Below, one piece after another: positions 43,053 to 51,115 of a stretch of DNA of 64,000 nucleotides (within the stretch, counting starts at the first letter, position 1; every line of letters starts with the position of its first letter). The stretch lies in contig WESA01000008.1 of the NCBI GenBank assembly GCA_009768935.1, forward strand, positions 1 through 64,000, given 5' to 3'. The notes below the pieces were generated by a model that saw only the letters and a list, made by a program, of their open reading frames with translations, was not told the origin of the DNA and made no database searches. The position numbers and the translations under genes were made by a program. Source of the DNA: Rectinema subterraneum (GTDB lineage Bacteria > Spirochaetota > Spirochaetia > Treponematales > Rectinemataceae).

Positions 43053-43081
43053 ATTCTAGCATCAGGAACTAAACCGTGCAA
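43053..43081 (-). promoter_or_regulatory. Promoter of the Rrf2-family gene
   Basis: On the minus strand TTGCAC (43081-43076), a 17-nt spacer and TAGAAT (43058-43053): 4/6 and 5/6 matches. It lies in the 92-nt gap after the NTPase gene. Confidence 0.6.
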
Positions 43082-43088
43082 CCTTAAA

Positions 43089-43685
43089 TTACGCCAGTCC
43101 AATATATGACAGGGCGGCATTTTGCGCTGCTCGCCTCGATTTTTTGTCAATTTCAATAATTAAAACATCGTACTGCGGGATGTTCTCATTCAATTGCGCA
43201 AGGAGCGCATTTTGAAGGCTTGAACGGACAGTCAGCACCAGCACATCACAGCGACGATTATCAAGAACCATTTTCAGAAAATCAGCATGGCCCAGATGGC
43301 GCTCTAGTTCGAGCGGCCCAATTTCATCGATTATGCATATCTCTTTTTCATGAGATTGCCCGAACCGTTCCGGGGCGGAGGTTTGAATCGATGCCGATGT
43401 TCTATGCAAGAATTCCTCATGACTTGCTTGTATGTGTGCGAACGCTTCTGTATGAAACTGGAATGGCACATCTGTTCTGTCTCGTGGGCGCTCGGCTGCA
43501 AGGTATGTCTGGCCGCTTGCAAGATCTGCAAGGCCGATCTGATACGGCACCCCATTTTTGCCACGCAGCGAGGTTTCGATGCATCCATAGCACGCAATGG
43601 AGCGTGCTTTTGCATATTCTGCAATATAGCGACAAAGCGAAGACTTGCCTGCGCCGCGCTGGCCGGAAATGACGAGGATGCGCAT
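43089..43685 (-). CDS. P-loop NTPase of the THEP1-like family
   Basis: This 198-residue protein has Walker A GQRGAGKSSLC near residue 8, an IIDEIGPLELER Walker-B/lid segment near 116, and the early Cys/Gly strand RSIACYGCIET. This order (GxxGxGKS, then 'DEIGPLE') is typical of nucleoside-triphosphatase THEP1/NTPase_1 proteins. Their physiological role is poorly known. It sits 22 nt after rex, so co-transcription is likely. MobB-type GTPases are an alternative, but the DEIGPLE block favours THEP1. Confidence 0.68.
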   Translation of the reverse strand: MRILVISGQRGAGKSSLCRYIAEYAKARSIACYGCIETSLRGKNGVPYQIGLADLASGQTYLAAERPRDRTDVPFQFHTEAFAHIQASHEEFLHRTSASIQTSAPERFGQSHEKEICIIDEIGPLELERHLGHADFLKMVLDNRRCDVLVLTVRSSLQNALLAQLNENIPQYDVLIIEIDKKSRRAAQNAALSYIGLA

Positions 43686-43707
43686 GGGCGTTTCCGCTGA
43701 AAAGCTG

Positions 43708-44349
43708 TCAGGAGAGATGTTCGGATCTTGTTCGCATCATTACGGACAGAATCGCATAGCCTGACGAGAGATCTTCTCTCTGAACCAACACATCATCCGG
43801 CACTTTGAGCTTTACATTCGTAAAATTCCAGATAGCGCGGATTCCCGCGGCGACAAGCGCATCGCAGCTGGATTGGGCATAGGGCGAAGGCACTGTGAGG
43901 ATTGCCAAAGTGACATTCATCGCTTCGACGATTTCTTTCAATTGATCCATTTTGTATATCTGAATCTGATGGACAGATTTGCCAACTTTCGCCGGATCGC
44001 TGTCGAACGCGGCCACAATGTGAAGGCCATGATTTCTGAATTCCTGATATCCTGTCAACGCCGAGCCAAGGTTTCCCGCCCCTACGATGATTGCCTTTTG
44101 CTCTACATCCCATGCCAGATAGTGCTCGATTGCAGAGATCAGCTGTTCGACCGGGTAGCCTTTTTTGGGCTTTCCGACAATGCCGGTTATTGCAAGATCT
44201 TTCCTCACCTGGATAGGCTCGAGGTTGAGCTCGTTTGCAATCCATGTGCCAGAGATGTATGGCTCTCCAGTTCTTTGAAACGTGCGGATGATATGAAGGT
44301 ACGAAGGCAGACGGCGAATTGAAGGAGCATAGCTCAGTTTCATTTTCAT
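43708..44349 (-). CDS. rex: Redox-sensing transcriptional repressor Rex
   Basis: Rex senses the NADH/NAD+ ratio and represses fermentation and respiration genes. In 213 residues the N-terminal winged helix (RRLPSYLHIIRTF, ISGTWIANELNLEPIQVRKDLA, GKPKKGYPVEQL) is followed by a Rossmann fold with IIVGAGNLGSAL near 88 and the domain-swapped C-terminal helix (SSGYAILSVMMR). AAGGAG lies 12 nt before ATG 44349. It is first in the Rex-NTPase-Rrf2 run, joining two redox regulators. Confidence 0.94.
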   Translation of the reverse strand: MKMKLSYAPSIRRLPSYLHIIRTFQRTGEPYISGTWIANELNLEPIQVRKDLAITGIVGKPKKGYPVEQLISAIEHYLAWDVEQKAIIVGAGNLGSALTGYQEFRNHGLHIVAAFDSDPAKVGKSVHQIQIYKMDQLKEIVEAMNVTLAILTVPSPYAQSSCDALVAAGIRAIWNFTNVKLKVPDDVLVQREDLSSGYAILSVMMRTRSEHLS

Positions 44350-44397
44350 ACGACAAATATTCTCCTTATATGATAAAAATTGGATATTTCAAAGAAT

Positions 44398-44427
44398 AGA
44401 GTACACAGACATATCGATAAAAGTCAA
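44398..44427 (-). promoter_or_regulatory. Candidate promoter of rex
   Basis: On the minus strand TTGACT (44427-44422) is followed by TTTTA, as in the zinc-ribbon gene promoter, and by TACTCT (44403-44398) after 18 nt. The -10 match is weak. Confidence 0.4.
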
Positions 44428-44450
44428 GCTATAAATTGATATAAAGGAAT

Positions 44451-44494
44451 GAAAAAAGAAAGGCGCTGGGGAAAAGGAGGTAAACCCCAACGCC
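44451..44494 (-). terminator. Terminator after the PRTase-like gene, loop carrying an anti-SD sequence
   Basis: GGCGCTGGGG (44462-44471) pairs with CCCCAACGCC (44485-44494) with one mismatch. On the minus strand it is followed by TTTCTTTTTTC. The RNA loop TTTACCTCCTTTT contains ACCTCCTTT, identical to the typical 3' end of 16S rRNA. Confidence 0.8.
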
Positions 44495-44689
44495 GCTACT
44501 GATAGGAAAAACAGCACATCGGCATTCCTGCAAACACCGATTTTATGATGTAATATATCACAGAATTGAATAATATGCAAATTTTTCTTCTTGATTTTGT
44601 GAATTTATGCAAATGGACAAATTCTAGGTCTCGCTCGAGCGTTATTTCCATATCTTGCCGATGGGCAAATCCTGAGGCGCGCCAGGTCG
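44495..44689 (-). other. Long 3' untranslated interval of the PRTase-like gene
   Basis: No gene is supported in these 195 nt. They are AT-rich and hold two copies of ATGCAAAT (about 44575 and 44605) and an imperfect palindrome TGATGTAATATATCA near 44545. A minus-strand open frame runs here but in a different phase from the upstream gene and without convincing coding character. Confidence 0.4.
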
Positions 44690-45586
44690 TTATTCCCACC
44701 ATATTTTCCCGAAAAAATCGGGTTGTATCGAGGAGCCTGCATGCCGGATTGAACACGCGGTTTTTGATTGCCGGAAAAGAGGCGAAAGCCGCTTCAGGAA
44801 AGACTCTAAAGTTCTGCCACCTGCCACATCTTCGTCGTAAAGAATGACTTCTTTATCGCGGAAATCGAAAAGCCATGCCTGATCTGAAAGACTGACGATC
44901 GGTTCTTCGTCGTGGCGCTTGAACATTGAAAATCTGACAAAATAGAGAGGCACTTGCAGCAGTTCCGCCAAGACAAGGGCAGGCATAATCGAGCCATGAG
45001 CTGCCGCCACCACGAGATGAGGCGTATATGATGTACGGATTTTGTCCGCGAGTGCGAGAAGAAGAGAGGGCTGCGAACCAATCCAGGTATACGTATCCTG
45101 CACTGCAGTGTAGATGAATGATTTGACAGAAAAAGGAAGTTCGGATGCAAAATTCGCCAAGTCCTGACACGCTCGCTGATCCAGGCGACAGCATGCGCGC
45201 GCGACATCTATCGATTTCCAGAACAGTTCATTCGCTCTCTGAATTTCTCCTAATGAATGGCTGATGCGGTACTTCCGCGCTTCTTTGAGTTCGTAATATA
45301 CGGTAGGATGGAGAGGAAGACCATGCTCGACGCAGATCTTATAATTTAAAAGCACATTGACGATAGATGGGGCAAGAATATAAAGACGGATTGCAGAATC
45401 GAGAAGGTCTTTTGCCTGGTCCGGAGATATGGTATCCATTCGTTCGGGCGCAGCATCGAGCACAGGCAGAAGCTGGGCAATAGTCTGCAGAATCTCTCCG
45501 AAGGGCATTGCGCAATTCATCTGCTCCGGGGGAGAATCCCAGTCAGCCCACTTTAGTATCTGCATGAAGGTCGATAGCGAAGGCAT
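44690..45586 (-). CDS. Phosphoribosyltransferase-like protein
   Basis: The protein has about 298 residues. The last third carries a PRTase-type fold: LVVAAAHGSIMPALVLAELLQVPLYFVRF and, about 35 residues later, VILYDEDVAGGRTLESF. That segment matches the 13-residue PRPP motif (hydrophobic strand, acidic pair, G-G-x-T-L). The N-terminal two thirds are helical and unfamiliar. Substrate unknown. The start is uncertain: ATG 45586 fits the compact gap to mobA, and ATG 45565 is possible. It is divergent from mobA and ends in a long 3' interval with a hairpin terminator. Confidence 0.6.
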   Translation of the reverse strand: MPSLSTFMQILKWADWDSPPEQMNCAMPFGEILQTIAQLLPVLDAAPERMDTISPDQAKDLLDSAIRLYILAPSIVNVLLNYKICVEHGLPLHPTVYYELKEARKYRISHSLGEIQRANELFWKSIDVARACCRLDQRACQDLANFASELPFSVKSFIYTAVQDTYTWIGSQPSLLLALADKIRTSYTPHLVVAAAHGSIMPALVLAELLQVPLYFVRFSMFKRHDEEPIVSLSDQAWLFDFRDKEVILYDEDVAGGRTLESFLKRLSPLFRQSKTACSIRHAGSSIQPDFFGKIWWE

Positions 45587-45627
45587 GCCATTACTGTATG
45601 GCAGACCGACAGACAGGACAAGACCAC

Positions 45628-46272
45628 ATGGAAGGAAAAGAAAAGCTTGCATTTTCAGCAGTCATTCTGAATGGTGGACAGGGCGTTAGGTTTGGCGGCA
45701 TCGATAAGCAGCTCCTTGAGATCGATGGTGTGCCCATCGGTTTTGCGCTGGCAAAAACGCTCGTGCAGTCATGCGAAGAGGTGCTGATAGTCGGCAAGAA
45801 AAATGCAATATACAAGCCTTTAGAGGTTCAGCAGATAGAAGATGCGGTTCCTGGTTTGGGGCCCGCAGGCGGGCTTCTTGCGGGAATGATGAAGGCGCGA
45901 GCGGATTGGATATATCTTTGTGCGGTCGATATGCCTTTTTTCTCTTATTCTCTTTCAAAATACATGTACGGAAGGGCGCTTTCCAAGGAAGCAGATATAA
46001 TTGTCTGCCAATATAAAGGCGAATTACAGCCATTTTTTGCCTTTTACCGGAAGAGCCTGGCCGGAGCGCTTGCGTCGTTTGTCACATCAGGTGTAAAACC
46101 CTCGCTGAGGCGCTTTATTTCTTCCCGATCATACGACCTTGTTTCGCTGAAAGAACTGCAGGATATTGGCGAGCAAGAAGCAATTTTTTGCAATATAAAT
46201 AATTCAGGCTCCCTCGATGCAGCGCGCCAGATCGCTCTTGAGCATGGACTATTTATTGATACTCGGTTATAG
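45628..46272 (+). CDS. mobA: MobA-like molybdenum-cofactor nucleotidyltransferase
   Basis: This 214-residue protein has the NTP-binding start SAVILNGGQGVRFGGIDKQLL (GGxxxRFGGxDK in outline), the PGLGPAGGLLAGMM segment, the metal-site strand CAVDMPFF and the C-terminal FCNINNSGSLDAA, all in MobA order. It should attach GMP or CMP to molybdopterin. The usual CDMPF reads AVDMPF. ATG 45628 is preceded by AGGA; an in-frame ATG at 45598 is also possible. tatA follows after 28 nt, and molybdoenzymes are common Tat substrates. Confidence 0.78.
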   Translation: MEGKEKLAFSAVILNGGQGVRFGGIDKQLLEIDGVPIGFALAKTLVQSCEEVLIVGKKNAIYKPLEVQQIEDAVPGLGPAGGLLAGMMKARADWIYLCAVDMPFFSYSLSKYMYGRALSKEADIIVCQYKGELQPFFAFYRKSLAGALASFVTSGVKPSLRRFISSRSYDLVSLKELQDIGEQEAIFCNINNSGSLDAARQIALEHGLFIDTRL

Positions 46273-46300
46273 TTGTTAGGCGTTTTTTTAGGAGGAGCAT

Positions 46301-46546
46301 ATGTTTGGAAGAATTGGTCCAATGGAACTGATACTCATACTTGTCATTGCGCTTGTAATTTTCGGCCCCAAGAAATTGCCCGAAATCGGCAAGGCGATTG
46401 GCGATGCCTTCAAGGCATTTAAAAAAACGCAGGAAGATGTCACCAAAGAGGTGGATAAGATAACTTCGGATTCGCCGGCGAAGTCTTCCGATGCGAAAGA
46501 ATCAGTGCAGAAGGATGCGGACAAGAACGAAACCGCAAAAAGCTGA
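46301..46546 (+). CDS. tatA: Twin-arginine translocase subunit TatA
   Basis: TatA forms the pore-like component of the Tat system. The 81-residue protein begins [34 protein letters not shown] in outline: a membrane helix, the FGPKKLPE hinge and an amphipathic helix to about residue 42, then a charged tail. AGGAGGAG precedes the ATG by 6 nt. tatC follows after 15 nt. No TatB is seen, so this is likely a minimal TatA-TatC system. Confidence 0.95.
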   Translation: MFGRIGPMELILILVIALVIFGPKKLPEIGKAIGDAFKAFKKTQEDVTKEVDKITSDSPAKSSDAKESVQKDADKNETAKS

Positions 46547-46561
46547 TCTCATTATCCTGCA

Positions 46562-47275
46562 ATGACGTATATCGAGCATTTGGCAGAACTCAGAAAGCGT
46601 CTTATCGTTGTTATTGTATTCTTCCTGGGCTTCTCTATTCTTTGCTTTGGCTGGTCTAAACAGCTGGCCACGTTTCTCGTTTCGCCTGCACAGCCTGTAG
46701 ATTTTGTGTTCTTGTCTCCGCCAGATCTGTTCATGACATATCTCTCGCTCTCTCTCTATGCGGGCTTTATTCTGAGCTTGCCCATAATTCTTTATGAGGT
46801 CGGAATGTTTATCTGGCCAGGCCTGGAAAAGCGGGAGCGCAGGGCCATTTTTCTCTCTTTGCTGCTCGGTGCATTGCTTTTTATTGGTGGTGCGGCATTC
46901 GGCTTTTTTGTCATGCTTCCCTACATGTTGCGGTTTTTCCTGGGGTTTGGTACCGAAGGAATCAAACCCATGATATCGATTCGGGATTACCTTGGTTTTG
47001 TAGGGCAGATCGTTCTTTCGTTCGGATTGGCTTTCGAGCTGCCGGTTGTAACCACGGCTCTCGCGGGGCTCGGTATCATCACCTCTGCGCAATTAAAATC
47101 TGCACGCAAGATTGCAGTACTTTTAATATTCATTGTAGCGGCAATACTTACTCCTCCTGATGTCATATCGCAACTCTTGCTCGCGTTGCCTATGCTCGTT
47201 CTCTTTGAAGGTTCCATCGTCCTGGCGTCTCTCGTAGAGAAAAAATCGAAATCAAAAGTCCAGGAAGCAGCATAA
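46562..47275 (+). CDS. tatC: Twin-arginine translocase subunit TatC
   Basis: TatC recognises the twin-arginine signal. The 237-residue protein has six membrane segments and the family start MTYIEHLAELRKRLI (conserved HLxELRxRL), then FLSPPDLFMTYL, the IILYEVGMFIWPGLEKRERR segment and LTPPDVISQLLLALPMLVLFE. It starts 15 nt after tatA. Exported cofactor enzymes are the expected cargo, which fits mobA next door. Confidence 0.96.
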   Translation: MTYIEHLAELRKRLIVVIVFFLGFSILCFGWSKQLATFLVSPAQPVDFVFLSPPDLFMTYLSLSLYAGFILSLPIILYEVGMFIWPGLEKRERRAIFLSLLLGALLFIGGAAFGFFVMLPYMLRFFLGFGTEGIKPMISIRDYLGFVGQIVLSFGLAFELPVVTTALAGLGIITSAQLKSARKIAVLLIFIVAAILTPPDVISQLLLALPMLVLFEGSIVLASLVEKKSKSKVQEAA

Positions 47276-47313
47276 TATTTTCTGCCCATATAAAAATGCG
47301 AATGGAGGTTTGT

Positions 47314-48966
47314 ATGGGGAAGCCTTTGGTTGAGTGTGTGCCGAATTTTTCTGAAGGCAATGACAGGGCCAAAATTGAAGCAATCGCTAATGTGATACGA
47401 TCAGTCCCGGGCGTTTCATTGCTCGATGTCGACCCTGGAGCCGATACCAATCGCACAGTCTATACCTTTGTTGGTTCGCCGGATGCGGTAAAGAATGCTG
47501 CACTGGAAGCTGCAAGGGCTGCACGGGAGCTTATCGATATGCGTATGCACAAGGGAGCTCATCCGCGTATCGGCGCGCTTGATGTCTGTCCCTTTGTTCC
47601 GGTTTCGGGCATTTCGATGGAGGAATGTGTTGCGCTGGCCAGAGACTTCGGCCAGAAGCTTGCAGAAGAATTCGATGTGCCTGTGTATTTGTATGAAAAA
47701 GCTGCAACTCGGCCTGAACGTCAGAGCCTTGCCGATATTCGGGCGGGGGAATACGAAGGGCTTTCTGCAAAGCTTTCCGATCCTGCCTGGCAGCCAGATT
47801 TTGGTCCTGCTCGTTTCGATCCGCGATGGGGCGCAACAGTGACAGGTGCGAGAGAATTTCTCGTTGCCTATAATATCAATTTGAATACCAAAGACAAGAA
47901 AATTGCCAACGATATCGCGCTGGCTATCCGCGAAGCTGGCCGAACAACAAAAGACCCCAACGGCAATACTATCAAAGTGCCGGGAAGGCTTGCCGCGGTT
48001 CGAGCGATCGGCTGGTATATCGATACGTACCAATGCACGCAGGTTTCGATCAATCTTCTGGATTTCCGCAAAACACCTTTGCATCTCGTTTTCGATACGG
48101 TCAGAGAGGAAGCCGAAGCCCGCGGGGTATATGTGACCGGTTCCGAACTTGTGGGGCTCATTCCCCTCGAAGCGATCCGTGCATGCGGGCAATACTATCG
48201 AAAGAAAATGGGCAAAAGCCCTGGCCTTGCAGATCACGAGCTTGTCGAAATCGCTGTGCAGACGCTGGGTCTTCGATCTGTCCAGCCATTCGAGCCTGAA
48301 AAAAAGATTATCGAATGGGCGATGAGTGAGATAAGTCCGCTTGTGACGATGAAAGTTGCGTCATTTGTGGACACTGTTTCTTCAGATTCACCTGCGCCAG
48401 GCGGAGGCTCTGTGGCTGCTCTGGCTGGTGCTCTGGGGGCGGCGCTGGCTGCAATGGATGCCAATCTTACCGTGGGTAAAAAAGGATACGAGAACGTCTT
48501 TGAGCAGCTCTCCGCGCTTGCAGTGCGCGCCCAGGAATTGAAAAGCGCTCTTCTCGAAATAGTTGATGAAGATACAAAGGCTTTCAATGCAGTAATGGAT
48601 GCGATGCGGCTTCCGAAATCCAGTGATTCACAAAAAAAGATGCGCGATGTTGCGATCGAAGCAGCGGGAAAGCAGGCAGCGTTGGTGCCCTTACATACTG
48701 CGCGCCTCTGCCTTGATACAATGAAACTCAGCCTGGAAGCAGCCAGATCAGGTAACGCAAATTCTGCGACTGATGCGGCCACAGGCTGCAATATGGCCCA
48801 TGCCGGGCTGCAGAGCGCGATAATGAATGTGCGTGTCAACATAAAGACCCTGGCAGATGAAAAGTTCAAATCGCAACTGGCACAGGAATGTGTGGCGCTC
48901 GAAGAGCAGGCAGAAGCAGAAAAAGCTGAACTTGACAGGTTTATGACCTCGGTGCTTGCTGGCTGA
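47314..48966 (+). CDS. ftcD: Glutamate formimidoyltransferase / formimidoyl-THF cyclodeaminase fusion
   Basis: The 550-residue bifunctional protein has an N-terminal transferase (PLVECVPNFSEGND, MRMHKGAHPRIGALDVCPFVP, VAYNINL, VSINLLDF) to about residue 325. The C-terminal cyclodeaminase contains SDSPAPGGGSVAALAGALGAALAAM near 353. It moves the formimino group of formiminoglutamate to tetrahydrofolate and converts it to methenyl-THF plus ammonia. ATG 47314 has GGAGG 5 nt upstream. No histidine-degradation genes are beside it; folD at 56528 would use the product. Confidence 0.93.
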   Translation: MGKPLVECVPNFSEGNDRAKIEAIANVIRSVPGVSLLDVDPGADTNRTVYTFVGSPDAVKNAALEAARAARELIDMRMHKGAHPRIGALDVCPFVPVSGISMEECVALARDFGQKLAEEFDVPVYLYEKAATRPERQSLADIRAGEYEGLSAKLSDPAWQPDFGPARFDPRWGATVTGAREFLVAYNINLNTKDKKIANDIALAIREAGRTTKDPNGNTIKVPGRLAAVRAIGWYIDTYQCTQVSINLLDFRKTPLHLVFDTVREEAEARGVYVTGSELVGLIPLEAIRACGQYYRKKMGKSPGLADHELVEIAVQTLGLRSVQPFEPEKKIIEWAMSEISPLVTMKVASFVDTVSSDSPAPGGGSVAALAGALGAALAAMDANLTVGKKGYENVFEQLSALAVRAQELKSALLEIVDEDTKAFNAVMDAMRLPKSSDSQKKMRDVAIEAAGKQAALVPLHTARLCLDTMKLSLEAARSGNANSATDAATGCNMAHAGLQSAIMNVRVNIKTLADEKFKSQLAQECVALEEQAEAEKAELDRFMTSVLAG

Positions 48967-49053
48967 TATTTTGCATGTGCGCAATAGCCGATCTTCGGCA
49001 GAATACGCGCAGCTGAGCGCAAAAAAACATGTTATATTTATGCAGAATCAGTA

Positions 49054-49082
49054 TTGACCAAGGGGCGAAGGCGTACTATACC
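49054..49082 (+). promoter_or_regulatory. Candidate promoter of potABCD
   Basis: TTGACC (49054-49059), 17-nt spacer, TATACC (49077-49082). Two small hairpins without U-runs lie upstream at about 48985-49020, after ftcD. Confidence 0.5.
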
Positions 49083-49118
49083 TTGCGTTGATTTATTACT
49101 ATCCAAGGAGCCTCGGGG

Positions 49119-50228
49119 ATGAAAGGCGCTGATGTTGACATCGTGGGTGTTTCCAAGTTTTTCGGCTCTTTTCAGGCGCTGAAAAATGTCAGCCTTTCCA
49201 TTTCGAAAGGGGAATTTTTCTCCTTGCTTGGGCCGTCTGGCTGCGGCAAGACAACAGTGCTGCGCTTGATCGGAGGCTTCGAGGAACCTGACAGTGGAAC
49301 GATAGCCATAGAAGGCAAGAATGTTATCGGCCTGCCGCCCGACAAGCGGCATTGCAACACAGTATTCCAGAGTTATGCGCTTTTTCCCCACCTCAGCGTC
49401 TTCGAAAATGTCGCCTTTCCTCTGCGCATCCGGAAAATTCCTCAGCAGCTCGTGCGCGAAAAGGTCATGCGCTACCTCTCGCTGGTTCAGCTCGAAATGC
49501 ACGCGGCGAAAAAGCCATCGCAGCTTTCGGGAGGGCAGCGGCAGCGTGTGGCGATAGCGAGAGCCCTCATCAATGAACCTTCGATTCTGCTTCTTGACGA
49601 GCCATTGTCAGCGCTGGATGCAAAGCTCAGGCAGCACATGCTTATGGAACTCGACGCAATCCATGATAAGGTTGGCATTACTTTTATCTATGTCACGCAC
49701 GACCAGCAGGAAGCACTTTCTGTGTCGGATCGCATTGCGGTGATGAATATGGGCGAAGTACTGCAGATAGGCACGCCGAGGCAAATCTATGAAAACCCAG
49801 CAACCGAATTTGTCGCCCGCTTCATCGGCGAGACCAATGTTTTCAGCCTGAAGATACTATCAATCGATGGCACTAAGATTTATGGCGAAGTGGATGGTCT
49901 TGGCCCGATGTTTGTCGACGATGAAACCGACGCTAAACCCGGTGAGACCGTGCTGGCCACCATCAGGCCTGAAAAAATCCGAATTTCTGCCGATCTGCCC
50001 AATACGAATGGCGGGCGCATCAATGTGCTGCATGGCATCGTTGCAGAACCGATCTACTCAGGCTTTCAGACAAAGTATGTTGTCCAGCTCGATACCGGCA
50101 TGATGGTAACGGTGTACAGACAGCATGCCAACTGGTCAGAAGGCATCCCCGACATAGAATGGAAAGATGAGGTATACCTTTCCTTCAGTGCCTCGGACAT
50201 GGTGATTGTGGAGATGCACGAACAATGA
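49119..50228 (+). CDS. potA: Spermidine/putrescine ABC transporter ATPase PotA
   Basis: The ATPase has 369 residues with Walker A GPSGCGKTT (near 39), Q-loop FQSYALFPHL, signature LSGGQRQRVAIARAL (near 136), Walker B ILLLDEPLSALD and the switch His in YVTHDQQEA. A C-terminal TOBE regulatory domain (about 240-365) follows. It energises polyamine import. AAGGAG lies about 12 nt before the ATG. Its stop overlaps the potB ATG by 4 nt. Confidence 0.94.
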   Translation: MKGADVDIVGVSKFFGSFQALKNVSLSISKGEFFSLLGPSGCGKTTVLRLIGGFEEPDSGTIAIEGKNVIGLPPDKRHCNTVFQSYALFPHLSVFENVAFPLRIRKIPQQLVREKVMRYLSLVQLEMHAAKKPSQLSGGQRQRVAIARALINEPSILLLDEPLSALDAKLRQHMLMELDAIHDKVGITFIYVTHDQQEALSVSDRIAVMNMGEVLQIGTPRQIYENPATEFVARFIGETNVFSLKILSIDGTKIYGEVDGLGPMFVDDETDAKPGETVLATIRPEKIRISADLPNTNGGRINVLHGIVAEPIYSGFQTKYVVQLDTGMMVTVYRQHANWSEGIPDIEWKDEVYLSFSASDMVIVEMHEQ

Positions 50229-51109
50229 AAAAGCAAGTTGGGCTGTACTATTCACTGCCGCAGATTATGTGGCTGCTTGTCTTTTTTGCAGCGCCCCTTG
50301 GCATCATTATTGCATATTCGTTCCTGAAAAAGGGCCTGTATGGAGGCGTTGAGCCACAATTCAGCCTCGAAGCCTACACTGCGATGGCCAACCCGAATAT
50401 ACTCATCGTCACATGGCGAACGCTGAAAATGTCAGTTATCGCAACAATCCTGACCCTGCTTATCGCGCTGCCATGCGGTTACAGTATCGCGCGATCGCAG
50501 AACCAGGCAATGCGTCTTTTTCTTGTCATTGTGCCATTTTGGACCAATTTTCTGGTGCGCATCTACGCATGGATCGCAATTTTAGGAAACGAAGGGTTTT
50601 TAAACGATATCATTCGTGCTCTGCATCTTCGCAGTGAAAGCGTGCAATTTCTGTACAATCAGACAGCTGTGATACTTGTGCTTGTCTACATGTATCTTCC
50701 CTATGCGATCCTGCCTCTCTTTTCGACGATCGACAAATTCGATTTTACTTTGCTCGATGCTGCGCGAGACCTCGGCGCGTCGCGTTTCCAATCCTATGTG
50801 CGCATCCTGCTGCCCAACATCAAGAGCGGGCTGGTCACTGCGGGGCTTTTTACATTCGTTCCGATTTTTGGAGCATACGCGGTTCCCCTTCTCATCGGTG
50901 GCAAAGATTCCTATATGCTGGGCAATATCATTGCAGACCAACTGACGAAGACACGCAACTGGCCGCTCGCTTCCTCCATTTCAATGACGGTTACGATTCT
51001 CACAACGGGCCTTGTTTTTCTTATTGCGATGCGTAAACCACGCGAACAGAAGCAGGTGTTCGATGCCGACCCAGGGCTTATAACCCCTGTTGCTTCGGGC
51101 GGGAGATAA
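50225..51109 (+). CDS. potB: Polyamine ABC transporter permease PotB
   Basis: This is a 294-residue inner-membrane permease with six hydrophobic segments. The conserved ATPase-coupling loop LLDAARDLGASRFQSYVRILLPNIKSG in outline (EAA-like motif) lies near 177. The order and 4-nt overlap with potA identify it as the first permease of the potABCD operon. A short polar tail of about 20 residues closes it. Specificity for spermidine or putrescine is set by the partner binding protein and cannot be read here. Confidence 0.92.
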   Translation: MKKQVGLYYSLPQIMWLLVFFAAPLGIIIAYSFLKKGLYGGVEPQFSLEAYTAMANPNILIVTWRTLKMSVIATILTLLIALPCGYSIARSQNQAMRLFLVIVPFWTNFLVRIYAWIAILGNEGFLNDIIRALHLRSESVQFLYNQTAVILVLVYMYLPYAILPLFSTIDKFDFTLLDAARDLGASRFQSYVRILLPNIKSGLVTAGLFTFVPIFGAYAVPLLIGGKDSYMLGNIIADQLTKTRNWPLASSISMTVTILTTGLVFLIAMRKPREQKQVFDADPGLITPVASGGR

Positions 51110-51115
51110 GCCATT

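Noticed and set aside
44535-44620. Rex operator near rex (TTATGA...TCACAG and TTTTGTGAATTTATGCAAA)
   Set aside because: Neither has the Rex consensus TTGTGA-N6-TCACAA spacing; the arms are 9 nt apart in the first and only one half is good in the second. Both lie behind a terminator, not at the rex promoter.
44566-44847. Plus-strand 93-codon frame opposite the PRTase-like gene end
   Set aside because: No ribosome-binding site, and it is antisense to the better-supported gene.
46301-47275. A TatB gene in the tat cluster
   Set aside because: Only one TatA-like protein is encoded and it has the short TatA form; no second gene fits between tatA and tatC.
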